This document shows, piece after piece, positions 1 to 7,780 of a stretch of 31,155 bases of DNA (position 1 is the first letter of the stretch; every line of letters starts with the position of its first letter). A program made the translations under genes and the position numbers. This DNA is from JAJYVH01 sp964548595 (GTDB lineage: Archaea > Micrarchaeota > Micrarchaeia > Micrarchaeales > CABMGC01), in the NCBI GenBank assembly GCA_964548595.1, contig CAZJQO010000002.1, positions 1 to 31,155 on the forward strand, given 5' to 3'. The notes beneath the pieces were generated by a model. It ran no database searches, was not told where the DNA came from, and saw only the letters and a list, made by a program, of their open reading frames with translations.

Positions 1-657
1 TTACAGGATTTTACCCCTACCCCATAAGTACCCCTGACCTCTCCCGCTCCCTAGCCCAAAGGTATCCCGAGCCAGCGCCAATGTTGAGCATTGACATTTC
101 ACCCGGGACGGTTCGGACCGGCTACTGGCCCTTTAAGCCCAATAATAGCGGACACCACTCGTGCCGCCGGTATTACCGTGGCGGCTGCCACCGGTCTTAC
201 CCAGCACTTATTCGCCAAGCTGTTTAGACTTGGCAAAAGGCGCACCGAAGTGCGCCACTCAGACTCCCCCTATCACGCTTATGCGCATTGTAGAGTTTTC
301 GCGCCTGCTGCACGCCGTAGCGCTAGGGCCCTTGTCTCAGTGCCCTTCTCGGGGCTTCTGCTTCCACAGCCCCTACGGGTCAAAGGTATGGTGGGCCGTT
401 ACCCCGCCATCTGCCTGATCCGACGCAGTCTCATCCCAAAGCCGCAGTGCTGCAATTTGCACCCGGTTTCGGCCAGGATTCCATTCCAGAGCCCCTGGCC
501 TATGTAGTATTAGCGTCAGTTTCCCAACGTTATGCCCCTCTTTGGGGTAGATTGACTACGCGTTACTGAGCCGTACGCCGCCCACCGAAGCCGGTGAGCA
601 AACTTGCATGGCTGTCGAAATCTGATAGCAGTGTCCTCCAGCAGCATCGACTGGTAT
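1..657 (-). rRNA. 16S ribosomal RNA, 5' part (gene cut by window edge)
   Basis: Read on the minus strand, the sequence starts near 657 with a diverged form of the archaeal 16S 5' end (ATACCAGTCGATGCTGCTGG against the usual ATTCCGGTTGATCCTGCCGG). It continues through conserved blocks: CATGCAAGT near 603, GGCGGCGTACGGCTCAGTAACGCG near 560-585, the GAGACAAGGGCCCTAGC region near 330, and the 530 loop GTGGCAGCCGCCACGGTAA at 173-191. It ends near E. coli position 690 (GGTAAAATCCTGTAA), so slightly less than half of the molecule is present and the rest lies left of position 1. Helix 1 remains paired despite the substitutions (CCAG with CTGG). No tRNA or other gene is visible in the leader. The exact mature 5' end is approximate to a few bases. 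Confidence 0.97.
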
Positions 658-932
658 CGTTGCCGCATCGCAATTTTAAGGTTCGCAACTCCTTTGCATT
701 CCTCAAGACTAAATCTAATTGCAAAACTGCAATTTTCACAGTGCACTATAGGGCTATTAAAAACCGAATAGCGCAGCTAAGTCTATGTACGAGATGATTT
801 ATATAACTGACGCAGAGGGCTGCTTGGAAGGAACAGCTACCGGAACTCGAAGAGGCCGATATCAAGCTCCCCTGAATGCGCACCTCCGGAGTCTTGGTAA
901 TTGTGCGGTCTTGCTTTAATGCGGCTGGTCGG
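658..932 (-). other. 16S leader and upstream intergenic region
   Basis: This stretch carries no convincing gene. The rRNA-proximal half is AT-rich and contains a small hairpin (ATTGC/GCAAT arms around 718-733), possibly part of the pre-rRNA processing stem. The other half (about 810-932), beyond the TATA box at 797-806, lies between the rRNA promoter and the stop codon of the DUF99 gene. I see no tRNA fold in it. Confidence 0.5.
797..806 (-). promoter_or_regulatory. Probable rRNA promoter TATA box
   Basis: On the minus strand this reads TTATATAAAT, a strong archaeal TATA box. A start site about 25 bases downstream (near 772) would give a leader of roughly 115 bases before the 16S rRNA. This is the only good TATA element between the DUF99 gene and the rRNA. 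Confidence 0.6.
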
Positions 933-1490
933 TCAGATTCTGCCTCTCGATTCGCCCCTGGCAACCCCGCTTGCGATCAGGTGCGCTAGCCTGAGAAAAT
1001 AGTAAGCCTGCTCCTGCATCGGCTTGAACGCCTCGTGGCTTATGCCAGCGGGCTGCACGTACAGCCCCTGCATCCTCTTTATCTCCGAGCCAGCGTTGAG
1101 CTTCCTGAGCAACGCAAGCTTTGCCCTAGTGTTTTTGCCAGATGCGCGTATGGCTCTCTCGAGCCTCCTCTGGTGCGGTTTGCGCCTCACGATGCTCACA
1201 ACCGGCAGCCGCAGCTTCATGCATATCTCCTGCAGGTCCAGCATGTTGAGCCCCGCCAGGGTTATGCCGTTTATTGCGATGAGCTTTATCTGGTCGGCAA
1301 ACCTGGAGGTGCGCACCTTGCGCACCAGCACAGGGGTCGCGTCGTCGCCGTCGACGTGCACTTTGAACGAAATTACGCCCTCTATTGCGCCCTGCCTGCC
1401 CACCACGCCCACGGCAAGGGCCAGCCTGTCCTTCTTCGTGAAATGCGAGTCGTCTATTGCGAGTATCCTTATGCCGCTCTTGAGCTGCAT
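933..1490 (-). CDS. DUF99 (UPF0215) family protein
   Basis: The product is 185 residues, the usual length for the archaeal DUF99/UPF0215 family, which has a predicted endonuclease V-like (RNase H) fold and no established substrate. The family start is seen in LAIDDSHF (residues 10-17), where the conserved Asp-Asp sits at the end of the first strand. The central DQIKLIAINGITLAGLN stretch is also typical. The C-terminal 20 residues, ending in GESRGRI, look like a lineage-specific tail. It lies 4 bases downstream of rpoL on the same strand and is almost certainly co-transcribed with it. If the endonuclease V relation holds, a role in RNA or DNA processing is likely; this is inference. Confidence 0.85.
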   Translation of the reverse strand: MQLKSGIRILAIDDSHFTKKDRLALAVGVVGRQGAIEGVISFKVHVDGDDATPVLVRKVRTSRFADQIKLIAINGITLAGLNMLDLQEICMKLRLPVVSIVRRKPHQRRLERAIRASGKNTRAKLALLRKLNAGSEIKRMQGLYVQPAGISHEAFKPMQEQAYYFLRLAHLIASGVARGESRGRI

Positions 1491-1494
1491 GCGA

Positions 1495-1767
1495 CTACTT
1501 CTTCGGAAGCGCGGCGGATAGCTCCTTAAGCTGCTCCTCCAGCTCCTCTATCGCCTTGGCCACGTGGCCCCTCGCGTTCCTGCTCGCCTTGACTACCAGC
1601 CTTGGATTGCCTATCTCAGGATGGTCCCTCTCCACGCTTGCAAACTCCACTTCCTTGGACTCCGCTACCCTGGCCCTTATCATGTCAGGCAGGCTCCTGT
1701 CGGCACCTACGAATTCGGCGACGAAGCTCTTGCCATCGTCCTCTATCACATTCAGGCTTATCTCCAT
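1495..1767 (-). CDS. rpoL: DNA-directed RNA polymerase subunit L (Rpo11)
   Basis: This 90-residue protein is the archaeal counterpart of eukaryotic RPB11/AC19. It pairs with subunit D in the RNA polymerase assembly platform. The recognisable core runs from MEISLNVIEDDG through ADRSLPDMIRARV to the HPEIGNPRLVVK block, followed by an amphipathic helix (AIEELEEQLKEL) at the C terminus. I chose the ATG at 1767 because it begins directly at the first family strand; an in-frame GTG nine bases upstream would add three residues. It is the first gene of a two-gene minus-strand unit with the DUF99 gene. Confidence 0.93.
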   Translation of the reverse strand: MEISLNVIEDDGKSFVAEFVGADRSLPDMIRARVAESKEVEFASVERDHPEIGNPRLVVKASRNARGHVAKAIEELEEQLKELSAALPKK

Positions 1768-1854
1768 TAAAAGCACGCACAGCTATCTAGAATTGGCATC
1801 ACTTACATATTTATAGGTTAACATGCCACTCTATAACAAAAATTGGTTATCAGC
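1768..1854. promoter_or_regulatory. Divergent promoter region, rpoL / rps19e
   Basis: The 87-base gap between two divergent translation and transcription units contains an AT-rich element, ACATATTTATAGGTT at 1804-1818. It reads as a TATA box in both directions (TATTTATA on plus, CTATAAATAT on minus). Its distance to the S19e ATG at 1855 and the rpoL ATG at 1767 fits short leaders on both sides. Confidence 0.55.
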
Positions 1855-2271
1855 ATGGCAAATGTGCAGCAAGTGGATTCGGGAAGGCTGGTGCAGGAAG
1901 CTGCGGCAAGGCTGCAGGAGCAGAAGCTGCCCATGCCCGGTTATGCAACGCTGGTCAAGACCGGCCCGAGCAGGGAGAGGGCTCCGGAGCAGACCGACTT
2001 CTGGTATGTCAGGTGCTCGGCGGTATTGAGGCAGGTCTACCTGCACGGACCGATAGGAGTCAGCAGGCTCAGGTCCAGGTACGGGAGCAGGAAGGTGCAC
2101 AGCACCACAAGGCACCATAGGAAGAGGGCCGGAGGCAGCATCATCACTGACGCGCTCAACACACTGGAGAAGGCAGGCTACGTGAAGAAGGGCAAGACAG
2201 GCAGGGAGATAACTCCGCAGGGCAAATCATTCCTTGACAAGATAGCAAACGGCATTCTGCGCGGTGCTTGA
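1855..2271 (+). CDS. rps19e: Small-subunit ribosomal protein S19e
   Basis: The 138-residue product matches the archaeal/eukaryotic S19e family, a winged-helix protein of the 30S head. Visible family blocks are FWYVRCSAVLRQVYLHGPIGV (residues 47-67), the basic loop GSRKVHSTTRHHRKRAGGSII and the C-terminal ALNTLEKAGYV...GREITPQGKSFLD. The ATG at 1855 is preferred over an in-frame TTG at 1843, which would lie close to the predicted transcription start. It opens a translation cluster continued by PDCD5, L39e, L31e and eIF6, a gene neighbourhood found widely in archaea. Confidence 0.95.
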   Translation: MANVQQVDSGRLVQEAAARLQEQKLPMPGYATLVKTGPSRERAPEQTDFWYVRCSAVLRQVYLHGPIGVSRLRSRYGSRKVHSTTRHHRKRAGGSIITDALNTLEKAGYVKKGKTGREITPQGKSFLDKIANGILRGA

Positions 2272-2273
2272 AA

Positions 2274-2582
2274 TTGGCAGGCGAGGAGGAAGAAGGTAAT
2301 GCCAAAAGGCGCGAGAGGGAGGTTTACAGGCAGCTCCGCAAGATGCAGGTGGAGCAGGAGAAGAAGAGCGTGGTTAAGAGGCTCATGGAGCCCGGCGCGT
2401 ATGAAAGGCTGATGAACGTGCGCGTATCGAATTACGAGCTGTACGCGCAATTGCTTGACATGCTCGTGGGCATGGCGCAGAGCAACAGGCTGGGAAAGCT
2501 GATAAACGAACAGGAGCTCCGTGACCTGCTGGCCAGGCTAACGTACAGGCCTGAGTCAAAGATTGAGTTCAAGCACAAGTAG
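2274..2582 (+). CDS. PDCD5 (TFAR19) family DNA-binding protein
   Basis: About 102 residues. It belongs to the archaeal PDCD5/TFAR19 family of small helical-bundle, nucleic-acid-binding proteins, whose archaeal role is not settled. The charged N-terminal helix (EVYRQLRKMQVEQEKK) is followed by the family block KRLMEPGAYERLMNVRV and the C-terminal three-helix core (INEQELRDLLARLT). The ribosome binding site GGTG at 2263-2266 is well spaced from the TTG at 2274; another in-frame TTG at 2268 would add two residues. Either start leaves it overlapping or abutting the S19e stop at 2269-2271, implying translational coupling. Confidence 0.9.
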   Translation: MAGEEEEGNAKRREREVYRQLRKMQVEQEKKSVVKRLMEPGAYERLMNVRVSNYELYAQLLDMLVGMAQSNRLGKLINEQELRDLLARLTYRPESKIEFKHK

Positions 2583-2596
2583 CTGAGTTGATTAGG

Positions 2597-2755
2597 ATGT
2601 CGAAGAAAAGCGCGAAGAAGAAAAGGATGCTGGGCAAGCGCATGAAGCAGAGCAGGCGCATACCGCTCCTTGCAATAATGCGTACGCACAGGCGCGTAGC
2701 ATACAACAAGTTCAGGCGCGACTGGCGCCATAGGAAGCTGAAGATAAAGGCGTGA
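2597..2755 (+). CDS. rpl39e: Large-subunit ribosomal protein L39e
   Basis: This 52-residue, extremely basic protein lies between PDCD5 and L31e. The translation begins MSKKSAKKKRMLGKRMKQSR and continues with RIPLLAIMRTHRRVAYNKFR and RDWRHRKLKIKA. This matches L39e in length, in the RR(x)P block and in the closing RxWRxxKLKI segment. L39e lines the peptide exit tunnel of archaeal and eukaryotic ribosomes. The tryptophan usually present in the P-x-W block is Leu here. The next gene, L31e, starts 4 bases downstream, as in other archaeal L39e-L31e pairs. Confidence 0.93.
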   Translation: MSKKSAKKKRMLGKRMKQSRRIPLLAIMRTHRRVAYNKFRRDWRHRKLKIKA

Positions 2756-2759
2756 TGCG

Positions 2760-3125
2760 ATGCAGGCAAAGACGATAACGATAAACATAAGGAAAAAGCT
2801 GATCAGGCTGCACAGGAACAGGCGCAGAAAGAGGATAAGCGGCATAGTCAGGGAAGAGGCCGCAAGGCTGACTAAAGCAGACCCGGGCAGCATCAGCATA
2901 AGCAGGCAGCTCAACGAGGCGCTGCTGAAAGGGGCGCAGGGCCCGTCATTCATGCTTGCGAGGGTTACTGTAAGCGTGGAGAAGAAGGGCGATGGGGTTG
3001 AGCTGCGCATACCTGTTTCGGCCGCAGCACCGGCTGCCACGACAGGGGCAGCGCAGAAAACCGACCCGAAGAAGCAGATTGCGCAGAAGCAGGGGACGGC
3101 GCCAGAAGAACAGGCAAAGAAATAA
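2760..3125 (+). CDS. rpl31e: Large-subunit ribosomal protein L31e, with C-terminal extension
   Basis: The product is 121 residues. The first ~85 carry the L31e pattern: TITINIRKKLIRLHRNRRRKR at the start, a helix with IVREEAARLTK, then SISRQLNEALLKGAQGPS and the strand ARVTVSVEKKG. L31e sits at the exit-tunnel rim. Beyond the family core is a tail of about 35 residues rich in Ala, Gln, Lys and Thr (from about residue 86), longer than most archaeal L31e. It follows L39e by 4 bases and precedes eIF6 by 10, so all are probably one transcript. Confidence 0.9.
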   Translation: MQAKTITINIRKKLIRLHRNRRRKRISGIVREEAARLTKADPGSISISRQLNEALLKGAQGPSFMLARVTVSVEKKGDGVELRIPVSAAAPAATTGAAQKTDPKKQIAQKQGTAPEEQAKK

Positions 3126-3135
3126 GCACGATCCT

Positions 3136-3804
3136 ATGTCCGTAGATAGGATGAGCATACTTGGCAACGACTACGTTGGCGCGCTGGCCACATGCACCGA
3201 TTCCTTTTTCCTCCTTGGCAGGAACGCAAGCAACGGAGAGGAGCGCGGCATAGCGAGGGCTCTTGGAGTCGAGTGCGTGAGGAGCAGCATAGCGGGCTCA
3301 GCGCTCGTGGGCATATACGTGGTTGCCAACAGCAGGGGCGTGCTGCTTCCGTATGGCACAGAGGAAAATGAGCTCGAGGAGGTGCGCAAGGCCCTGCCAG
3401 GAGTAAGGGTAGAAATATTCAGGACAGAGTACAACGCGCTGAAGAACAACATACTTGTCAACGACAGCGTAGCTGTCATTAACCCGTCGTACGGCAGGGA
3501 GGAGGAAAGGTTCATAGGCAGCGTGCTCGGTGTGCGCACCACAAGAGCGTCCATAGGCGGCTTCGGCACGGTGGGCGCCACAAACATACTCACGAACAAG
3601 GGACTGGTGGTAAACAACAGGGCCAGCGAAGAGGAGAAGCTCGAGCTCGAGAAGCTTACTGGCATGGGCTCAGAGCAGTCCACCGCGAACCTTGGCTCGG
3701 TGTACATAGGCCTCTGCGTGATCGCCAACTCAAAGGGCCTTGTCGCCGGCGGCGAAACCACCGGTTTCGAGCTCGCCCACATCACCGATGCGCTCGGCTT
3801 CTGA
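3136..3804 (+). CDS. eif6: Translation initiation factor 6 (ribosome anti-association factor)
   Basis: The 222-residue protein is aIF6, which binds the large subunit and blocks premature joining with the small subunit. The five-fold pseudosymmetric pentein repeats are visible as recurring patterns: NDYVGALA, SALVGIYVVANSRGVLLP, NDSVAVINPSY, FGTVGATNILTNKGLVVNN and LGSVYIGLCVIANSKGLVAG. The ATG at 3136 gives the normal family length; upstream in-frame sequence belongs to L31e in another frame. The gene closes the translation cluster begun at S19e. Confidence 0.95.
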   Translation: MSVDRMSILGNDYVGALATCTDSFFLLGRNASNGEERGIARALGVECVRSSIAGSALVGIYVVANSRGVLLPYGTEENELEEVRKALPGVRVEIFRTEYNALKNNILVNDSVAVINPSYGREEERFIGSVLGVRTTRASIGGFGTVGATNILTNKGLVVNNRASEEEKLELEKLTGMGSEQSTANLGSVYIGLCVIANSKGLVAGGETTGFELAHITDALGF

Positions 3805-3818
3805 GCCATACAGATGGG

Positions 3819-3828
3819 ATTTAATACT
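3819..3828 (+). promoter_or_regulatory. TATA-like element upstream of the secreted protein gene
   Basis: ATTTAATACT lies in the short gap after eIF6, about 30-40 bases before the start at 3859. This would give a very short leader for the membrane-protein/pheS/pheT unit. Confidence 0.4.
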
Positions 3829-3858
3829 TTGTAATGTTAAGGATTCGCGAGTGTGGAG

Positions 3859-4629
3859 ATGAAGGTAGCCGGCGCTTTTACCATTTCCTTCCTGCTATTA
3901 CTAATGTCAGCAATCAACGCGCAAGCATACTTCAACGCCACCTACCTTTCGACCACTGTTTACCTCACCAACTCCACCACGGCGCACGTGGTCGAGGGCG
4001 TGGAACTGTACGTGAGCAATTCTTCGCTTGTCACGTACAACCAGGACAGGCAGGCGTTCAACCTTTCGCTCTCAAGCTGGCAGAAGGCGATAGGCTCTTC
4101 TGTGCTTACCGAACACGTGCTGAACCCGCATTCCAGCATAATGAACTTTACCTTCCTGCCGGGGCCGGTGGTCTCGTCGAACTCAAGCGGCGGGTTCGCA
4201 TCGCTGACAATGAGCTATTACGTAAGCAACGTGACAACAGTAACAAGGATAGCGCCGCGCGAGTTCGAGTACTTTTTCAACGACAGCGTCTTCAACTTCT
4301 TGCACACTGCAAGCGGCCAGTCCCTGCCTGCAAACACAAGGCTTACTATAATGGTGCCCAACGGCACGCGGGTAGTCAGCGTGTATCCGGCACCGGATTA
4401 CCCTATAGCGAGCGCAACGGGCAACTACACGGGCACAGAGTTCAGCTGGTACTCTGGCGAACCTTTGGAGGGTTTCCTGTTCTCCTATATAACAACGGAA
4501 ACGCCGCAGCAGGAGGTAATGAAATTCTTCAGCGGCATATACAACAGGTACGCAGCACTCATCTACCTGCTCATACTGCTCTTCGTAGTTGCGGCCGCTG
4601 TATACACATACACCAAGTTTTTCAGGTGA
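3859..4629 (+). CDS. Secreted, C-terminally membrane-anchored protein of unknown function
   Basis: No family recognised. The 256-residue product starts with a signal peptide (MKVAGAFTISFLLLLMSAINAQA) and has a Ser/Thr/Asn/Tyr-rich extracellular body with many N-x-S/T sequons. It ends in one hydrophobic helix (AALIYLLILLFVVAAAVYTY) followed by a short basic tail, so most of it should face outside. The body looks beta-rich. The ATG at 3859 is chosen because it begins the signal peptide; a GTG at 3853 would add two residues. pheS begins 4 bases after its stop, so this surface protein and the Phe-tRNA synthetase appear to share a transcript, an unexpected pairing. Confidence 0.8.
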   Translation: MKVAGAFTISFLLLLMSAINAQAYFNATYLSTTVYLTNSTTAHVVEGVELYVSNSSLVTYNQDRQAFNLSLSSWQKAIGSSVLTEHVLNPHSSIMNFTFLPGPVVSSNSSGGFASLTMSYYVSNVTTVTRIAPREFEYFFNDSVFNFLHTASGQSLPANTRLTIMVPNGTRVVSVYPAPDYPIASATGNYTGTEFSWYSGEPLEGFLFSYITTETPQQEVMKFFSGIYNRYAALIYLLILLFVVAAAVYTYTKFFR

Positions 4630-4633
4630 ACCC

Positions 4634-6106
4634 TTGCACAGGCACGAGATAGCTGTGCTAAACGCGCTTAAGGAAGCGAAGAAGCTCAGCTTCAACGAAT
4701 TGCTGAAGCGGTCGGGACTGGGCACGGACGAGGTACGCTGGGCGCTCAGCAGCCTCTCGGCATCGAAGCTGGTTGAACTGGATGCATCTGTTGTTTATTC
4801 CGTGAAGCTCACAGAAGAGGGGGAAAGCTATGCACAGAACGGGCTCCCAGAAGAGCGGCTGGCTGAGCGAGCGGCCAAGAAGCCAATAGCGCTTGGGGAG
4901 CTATCCGGCAAGGAGGACCAGATAGGCATAACGTGGGCGAAGAGGAAGGGGCTGGCCGTTACAGAGCGGGGCGCGCTAACAATCACAGCGTCAGGCTCGA
5001 AGATAGGAGCGTTCGGCACAGATGCGGGTAAGCTGCTGAAAGAGTTTGCAAGCGGCAAGGCCGATTATGAGCGCGCGAAAGGCAGCGAAGCCGCAAAGGA
5101 ACTGGTGGAACGCGGATTGATAGAGGCAAGCGAGAGGGAAGAGATAGGCAGCGTCTCGGTGACGCAGAAAGGAATCCTTGAGCTTGCCAAAGAGAAGCAG
5201 ACCGAGGGCTACGTGGACTCGCTCGACAGGAACGCGATAAAGAACAGGCTCTGGTCGGGAAAGAGGTTCAGGCCCTACAACGTCGAGGCGGGTGTCGAGC
5301 CGGAGGCGCCGGCTTCAAGACATGTGCTGAGGAGCCTTATCAATGAGATGAAGCAGGCATACACGAATCTCGGGTTCAGGGAGGTCAGCGGACCTGTCAT
5401 AGAATCTGCTTTCTGGGTCTTCGATTACCTCTTCGTGCCGCAGGACCATCCGGCAAGGGACGCGCAGGACACTTTCTTTCTCTCCTCGCCGGAGTCGATC
5501 AAGCTCAGGGACAAGGAATTGGCGGATGCGATCAAAAGCATACACGAAAAGGCATGGCACGGCAAGTGGTCCCAGGATACTGCAGAGCGCGCAATACTAA
5601 GGACGCACACCACCAGCGTCACAGGCAGGTACATATACAAAACAATGAAGGCATTCAAGGAGGGGAAACTGAGCCTCGATGAGCCCATAAAGATGTTTAC
5701 CATAGGCAGAGTGTTCAGGAACGAGAACCTGGATTACAAGCACCTGGCCGACTTCTGCCAGGCAGACGGCATAGTGATAGGTAAGAACCTGACGCTCGCC
5801 AATCTCTTCTCTCTGCTCACGCGCATCTATTCGAGCCTCGGGGTGGAGGTAAAGTTCAAGCCTGCATACTTCCCGTTCGTGGAGCCCGGAGTTGAGATAC
5901 AGATCAAGCGCAACGATGAATGGCTCGAGCTAGGAGGAGCCGGCATAATAAGGCGCGAAGTTACTGGAGTCGACAGGAAGAACATAACGGTGCTTGCCTG
6001 GGGCCCCGGCGTGGAGCGGATAGCGCTGATACGCCACGGAGGCATAGCCAGCATACTCGACCTGTACAACAGCAGCGCAGGCGCGCTGCGCGAAAGGGGG
6101 CTGTAA
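4634..6106 (+). CDS. pheS: Phenylalanyl-tRNA synthetase alpha subunit
   Basis: About 490 residues; the catalytic subunit of the alpha2-beta2 class II synthetase that charges tRNA-Phe. The N-terminal ~200 residues are the archaeal/eukaryotic winged-helix extension (HEIAVLNALKEAKKLS...). The class II core follows with VSGPVIESAFWVFDYLFVPQ, DHPARDAQDTFF, the motif 2 region IGRVFRNENLDYKHLADF and motif 3 in WGPGVERIALIRHGG. The start is taken as TTG at 4634, which opens the conserved first helix; no ATG fits. The stop overlaps the pheT ATG by one base, consistent with coupled synthesis of the two subunits. Confidence 0.95.
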   Translation: MHRHEIAVLNALKEAKKLSFNELLKRSGLGTDEVRWALSSLSASKLVELDASVVYSVKLTEEGESYAQNGLPEERLAERAAKKPIALGELSGKEDQIGITWAKRKGLAVTERGALTITASGSKIGAFGTDAGKLLKEFASGKADYERAKGSEAAKELVERGLIEASEREEIGSVSVTQKGILELAKEKQTEGYVDSLDRNAIKNRLWSGKRFRPYNVEAGVEPEAPASRHVLRSLINEMKQAYTNLGFREVSGPVIESAFWVFDYLFVPQDHPARDAQDTFFLSSPESIKLRDKELADAIKSIHEKAWHGKWSQDTAERAILRTHTTSVTGRYIYKTMKAFKEGKLSLDEPIKMFTIGRVFRNENLDYKHLADFCQADGIVIGKNLTLANLFSLLTRIYSSLGVEVKFKPAYFPFVEPGVEIQIKRNDEWLELGGAGIIRREVTGVDRKNITVLAWGPGVERIALIRHGGIASILDLYNSSAGALRERGL

Positions 6107-7773
6107 TGCCTGTATCAAGATACTACAAGAAATACCTGCTCGATTGCCTGGGCTCCGGGGTCAGCGAGAAGGAGCTCGTAAGGAACATGGAGAACATGGG
6201 GCTCAGCGTCGAGGAGATAAGCGACAAGGAGATGTCAATCGAGTTTCCGGCCAACAGGCCCGATCTCATAGGCACGGTTGGGATGGCGCGCGCGCTGCGC
6301 CACTTCATGCGCAAAACCAGGAAATTTGATTATAAGCTCAAGGCGCCCGGGCAGTTAGATGCCATAAACGTGGGCCAGCACGTAACAAACACGAGGCCGT
6401 TCATAGCGGCCCTGATAGTAAGGAAGGTGCAGCTCAGCGAGGTGCAGCTGCTCGACATAATAAACATGACAGAGAAGCTGTGCGACACATACGGCAGGCA
6501 GAGGGGCAAGATAGCACTGGGCCTCCACGACCTCGCGAAGACGAAGCCGCCTTTCTTCTACGACGCTTACGAGGACGACTACTACATACCCCTGAACAGG
6601 AGCAAGCAGATGAAGTACAGCGAGGTTGTGGCGATGGAGGAGAAGGGCGTGCGGTACGGGCACCTGGCGGGCGGGCAGGAGAGGTACGTGGCCCTGAAAG
6701 ACACGCTGGGCACCATGTCACTCATACCGGTGCTGAACTCCGAGAGGACCAGGGTGTCTACCGCGACCCACGAGATGCTGGTCGACATAACAGGCATGTC
6801 GCGCGAAGTGGTGGACAAAGTAGCCGATCTGCTCGCGGCAGACTTCTCTGACGTGGGCTTCGAGGTGTGGCAGGTCAGCATAAGGTACGGCAAGGGCGCG
6901 GTGCTGTCTCCGAGGATGGGGAGCGCCACAATCGAGATACCGCTGGAGCAGATACAGCGTGAGATAGGCGTGAAGATAGGCTTCAACAACGCGATACTGC
7001 TCTCGAACAAGATGGGCTACATGGCCTCGCTTGTGGGCAGGCGCATAAGGTTCAGGAGCCCGGCCTACAGGCTGGACATACTCAACGACCAGGACATTGT
7101 CGAGGACATAGCGGTGGCATACGGCTATGACTACATACAGCCGGTAGATGTGGTATCAGGCCAGCAGGGCGCGCTGGAGCAGACCACAAAGCAGTACGAG
7201 AGGATCAGCTGCGCGCTGGTTGGCCTGGGGTTCGACGAGGAGATGAACTCCTATCTTACAAACACCGGGACGAACTTCGAATCGATGCGCCTGCAGAAGC
7301 GTGACGCGGTCACGATACAGAACCCCAAATCCTCTTCGGCCACGATGCTGCGCACCTGGCTGCTGCCAGGCCTGCTCAGGAATGTCGGTGCGTCGATGCA
7401 CGACCGCATGCCGATAAAGCTCTTCGAGCTCGACATGGCATTCGGCCTCGATGGCGGCAAGCCGGTAGAAGAGTATCACACGGCAGCGGTCGCGTGCTAC
7501 CCGCAGGCCAACTTCAACTACATAAAGGCGGCGCTGGAAGGATTATCTAGGAAGCTGGGCGTGGAACTTGGCGTGCAGTCAGGCAGGCACGACAGTTTCA
7601 TAGAGGGCAGGTGCGCTGAGCTGTACCTTGGCAAGAAGAAGGTAGGGATGATGGGCGAGCTGCATCCGGAGGTGCTCTCCAATTTTGGAGTTGAGGAAGC
7701 TGTTGTGGCGCTGGAGCTCAACCTTTCGTTTATTGAAGAGAACGCGACTGAAAACAGGAAGAGCGGCGCGTAG
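6106..7773 (+). CDS. pheT: Phenylalanyl-tRNA synthetase beta subunit
   Basis: The product is 555 residues, the short archaeal/eukaryotic type rather than the ~800-residue bacterial form. The N-terminal block SIEFPANRPDLIGTVGMARAL is characteristic, followed by the B3/B4 editing-domain region around LGTMSLIPVLNSE. The B5 domain (QIQREIGVKIGFNNAILLSNKMGY) comes next, then QDIVEDIAVAYGYDYI. The last third is the catalytic-like module that dimerises with PheS (IQNPKSSSATMLRTWLLPGLL...). It begins inside the pheS stop codon and ends 7 bases from the convergent rfcL gene. Confidence 0.95.
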   Translation: MPVSRYYKKYLLDCLGSGVSEKELVRNMENMGLSVEEISDKEMSIEFPANRPDLIGTVGMARALRHFMRKTRKFDYKLKAPGQLDAINVGQHVTNTRPFIAALIVRKVQLSEVQLLDIINMTEKLCDTYGRQRGKIALGLHDLAKTKPPFFYDAYEDDYYIPLNRSKQMKYSEVVAMEEKGVRYGHLAGGQERYVALKDTLGTMSLIPVLNSERTRVSTATHEMLVDITGMSREVVDKVADLLAADFSDVGFEVWQVSIRYGKGAVLSPRMGSATIEIPLEQIQREIGVKIGFNNAILLSNKMGYMASLVGRRIRFRSPAYRLDILNDQDIVEDIAVAYGYDYIQPVDVVSGQQGALEQTTKQYERISCALVGLGFDEEMNSYLTNTGTNFESMRLQKRDAVTIQNPKSSSATMLRTWLLPGLLRNVGASMHDRMPIKLFELDMAFGLDGGKPVEEYHTAAVACYPQANFNYIKAALEGLSRKLGVELGVQSGRHDSFIEGRCAELYLGKKKVGMMGELHPEVLSNFGVEEAVVALELNLSFIEENATENRKSGA

Positions 7774-7780
7774 CCCGACC

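Noticed and set aside
91..507. Open reading frame of 138 codons on the plus strand
   Set aside because: It lies wholly within the antisense of the 16S rRNA gene, and its sequence follows rRNA conservation rather than a protein family.
717..733. Small hairpin in the 16S leader as a terminator or riboswitch
   Set aside because: It is short, AT-rich and upstream of an rRNA; part of a pre-rRNA processing stem is more likely, and there is no wider conserved structure visible.
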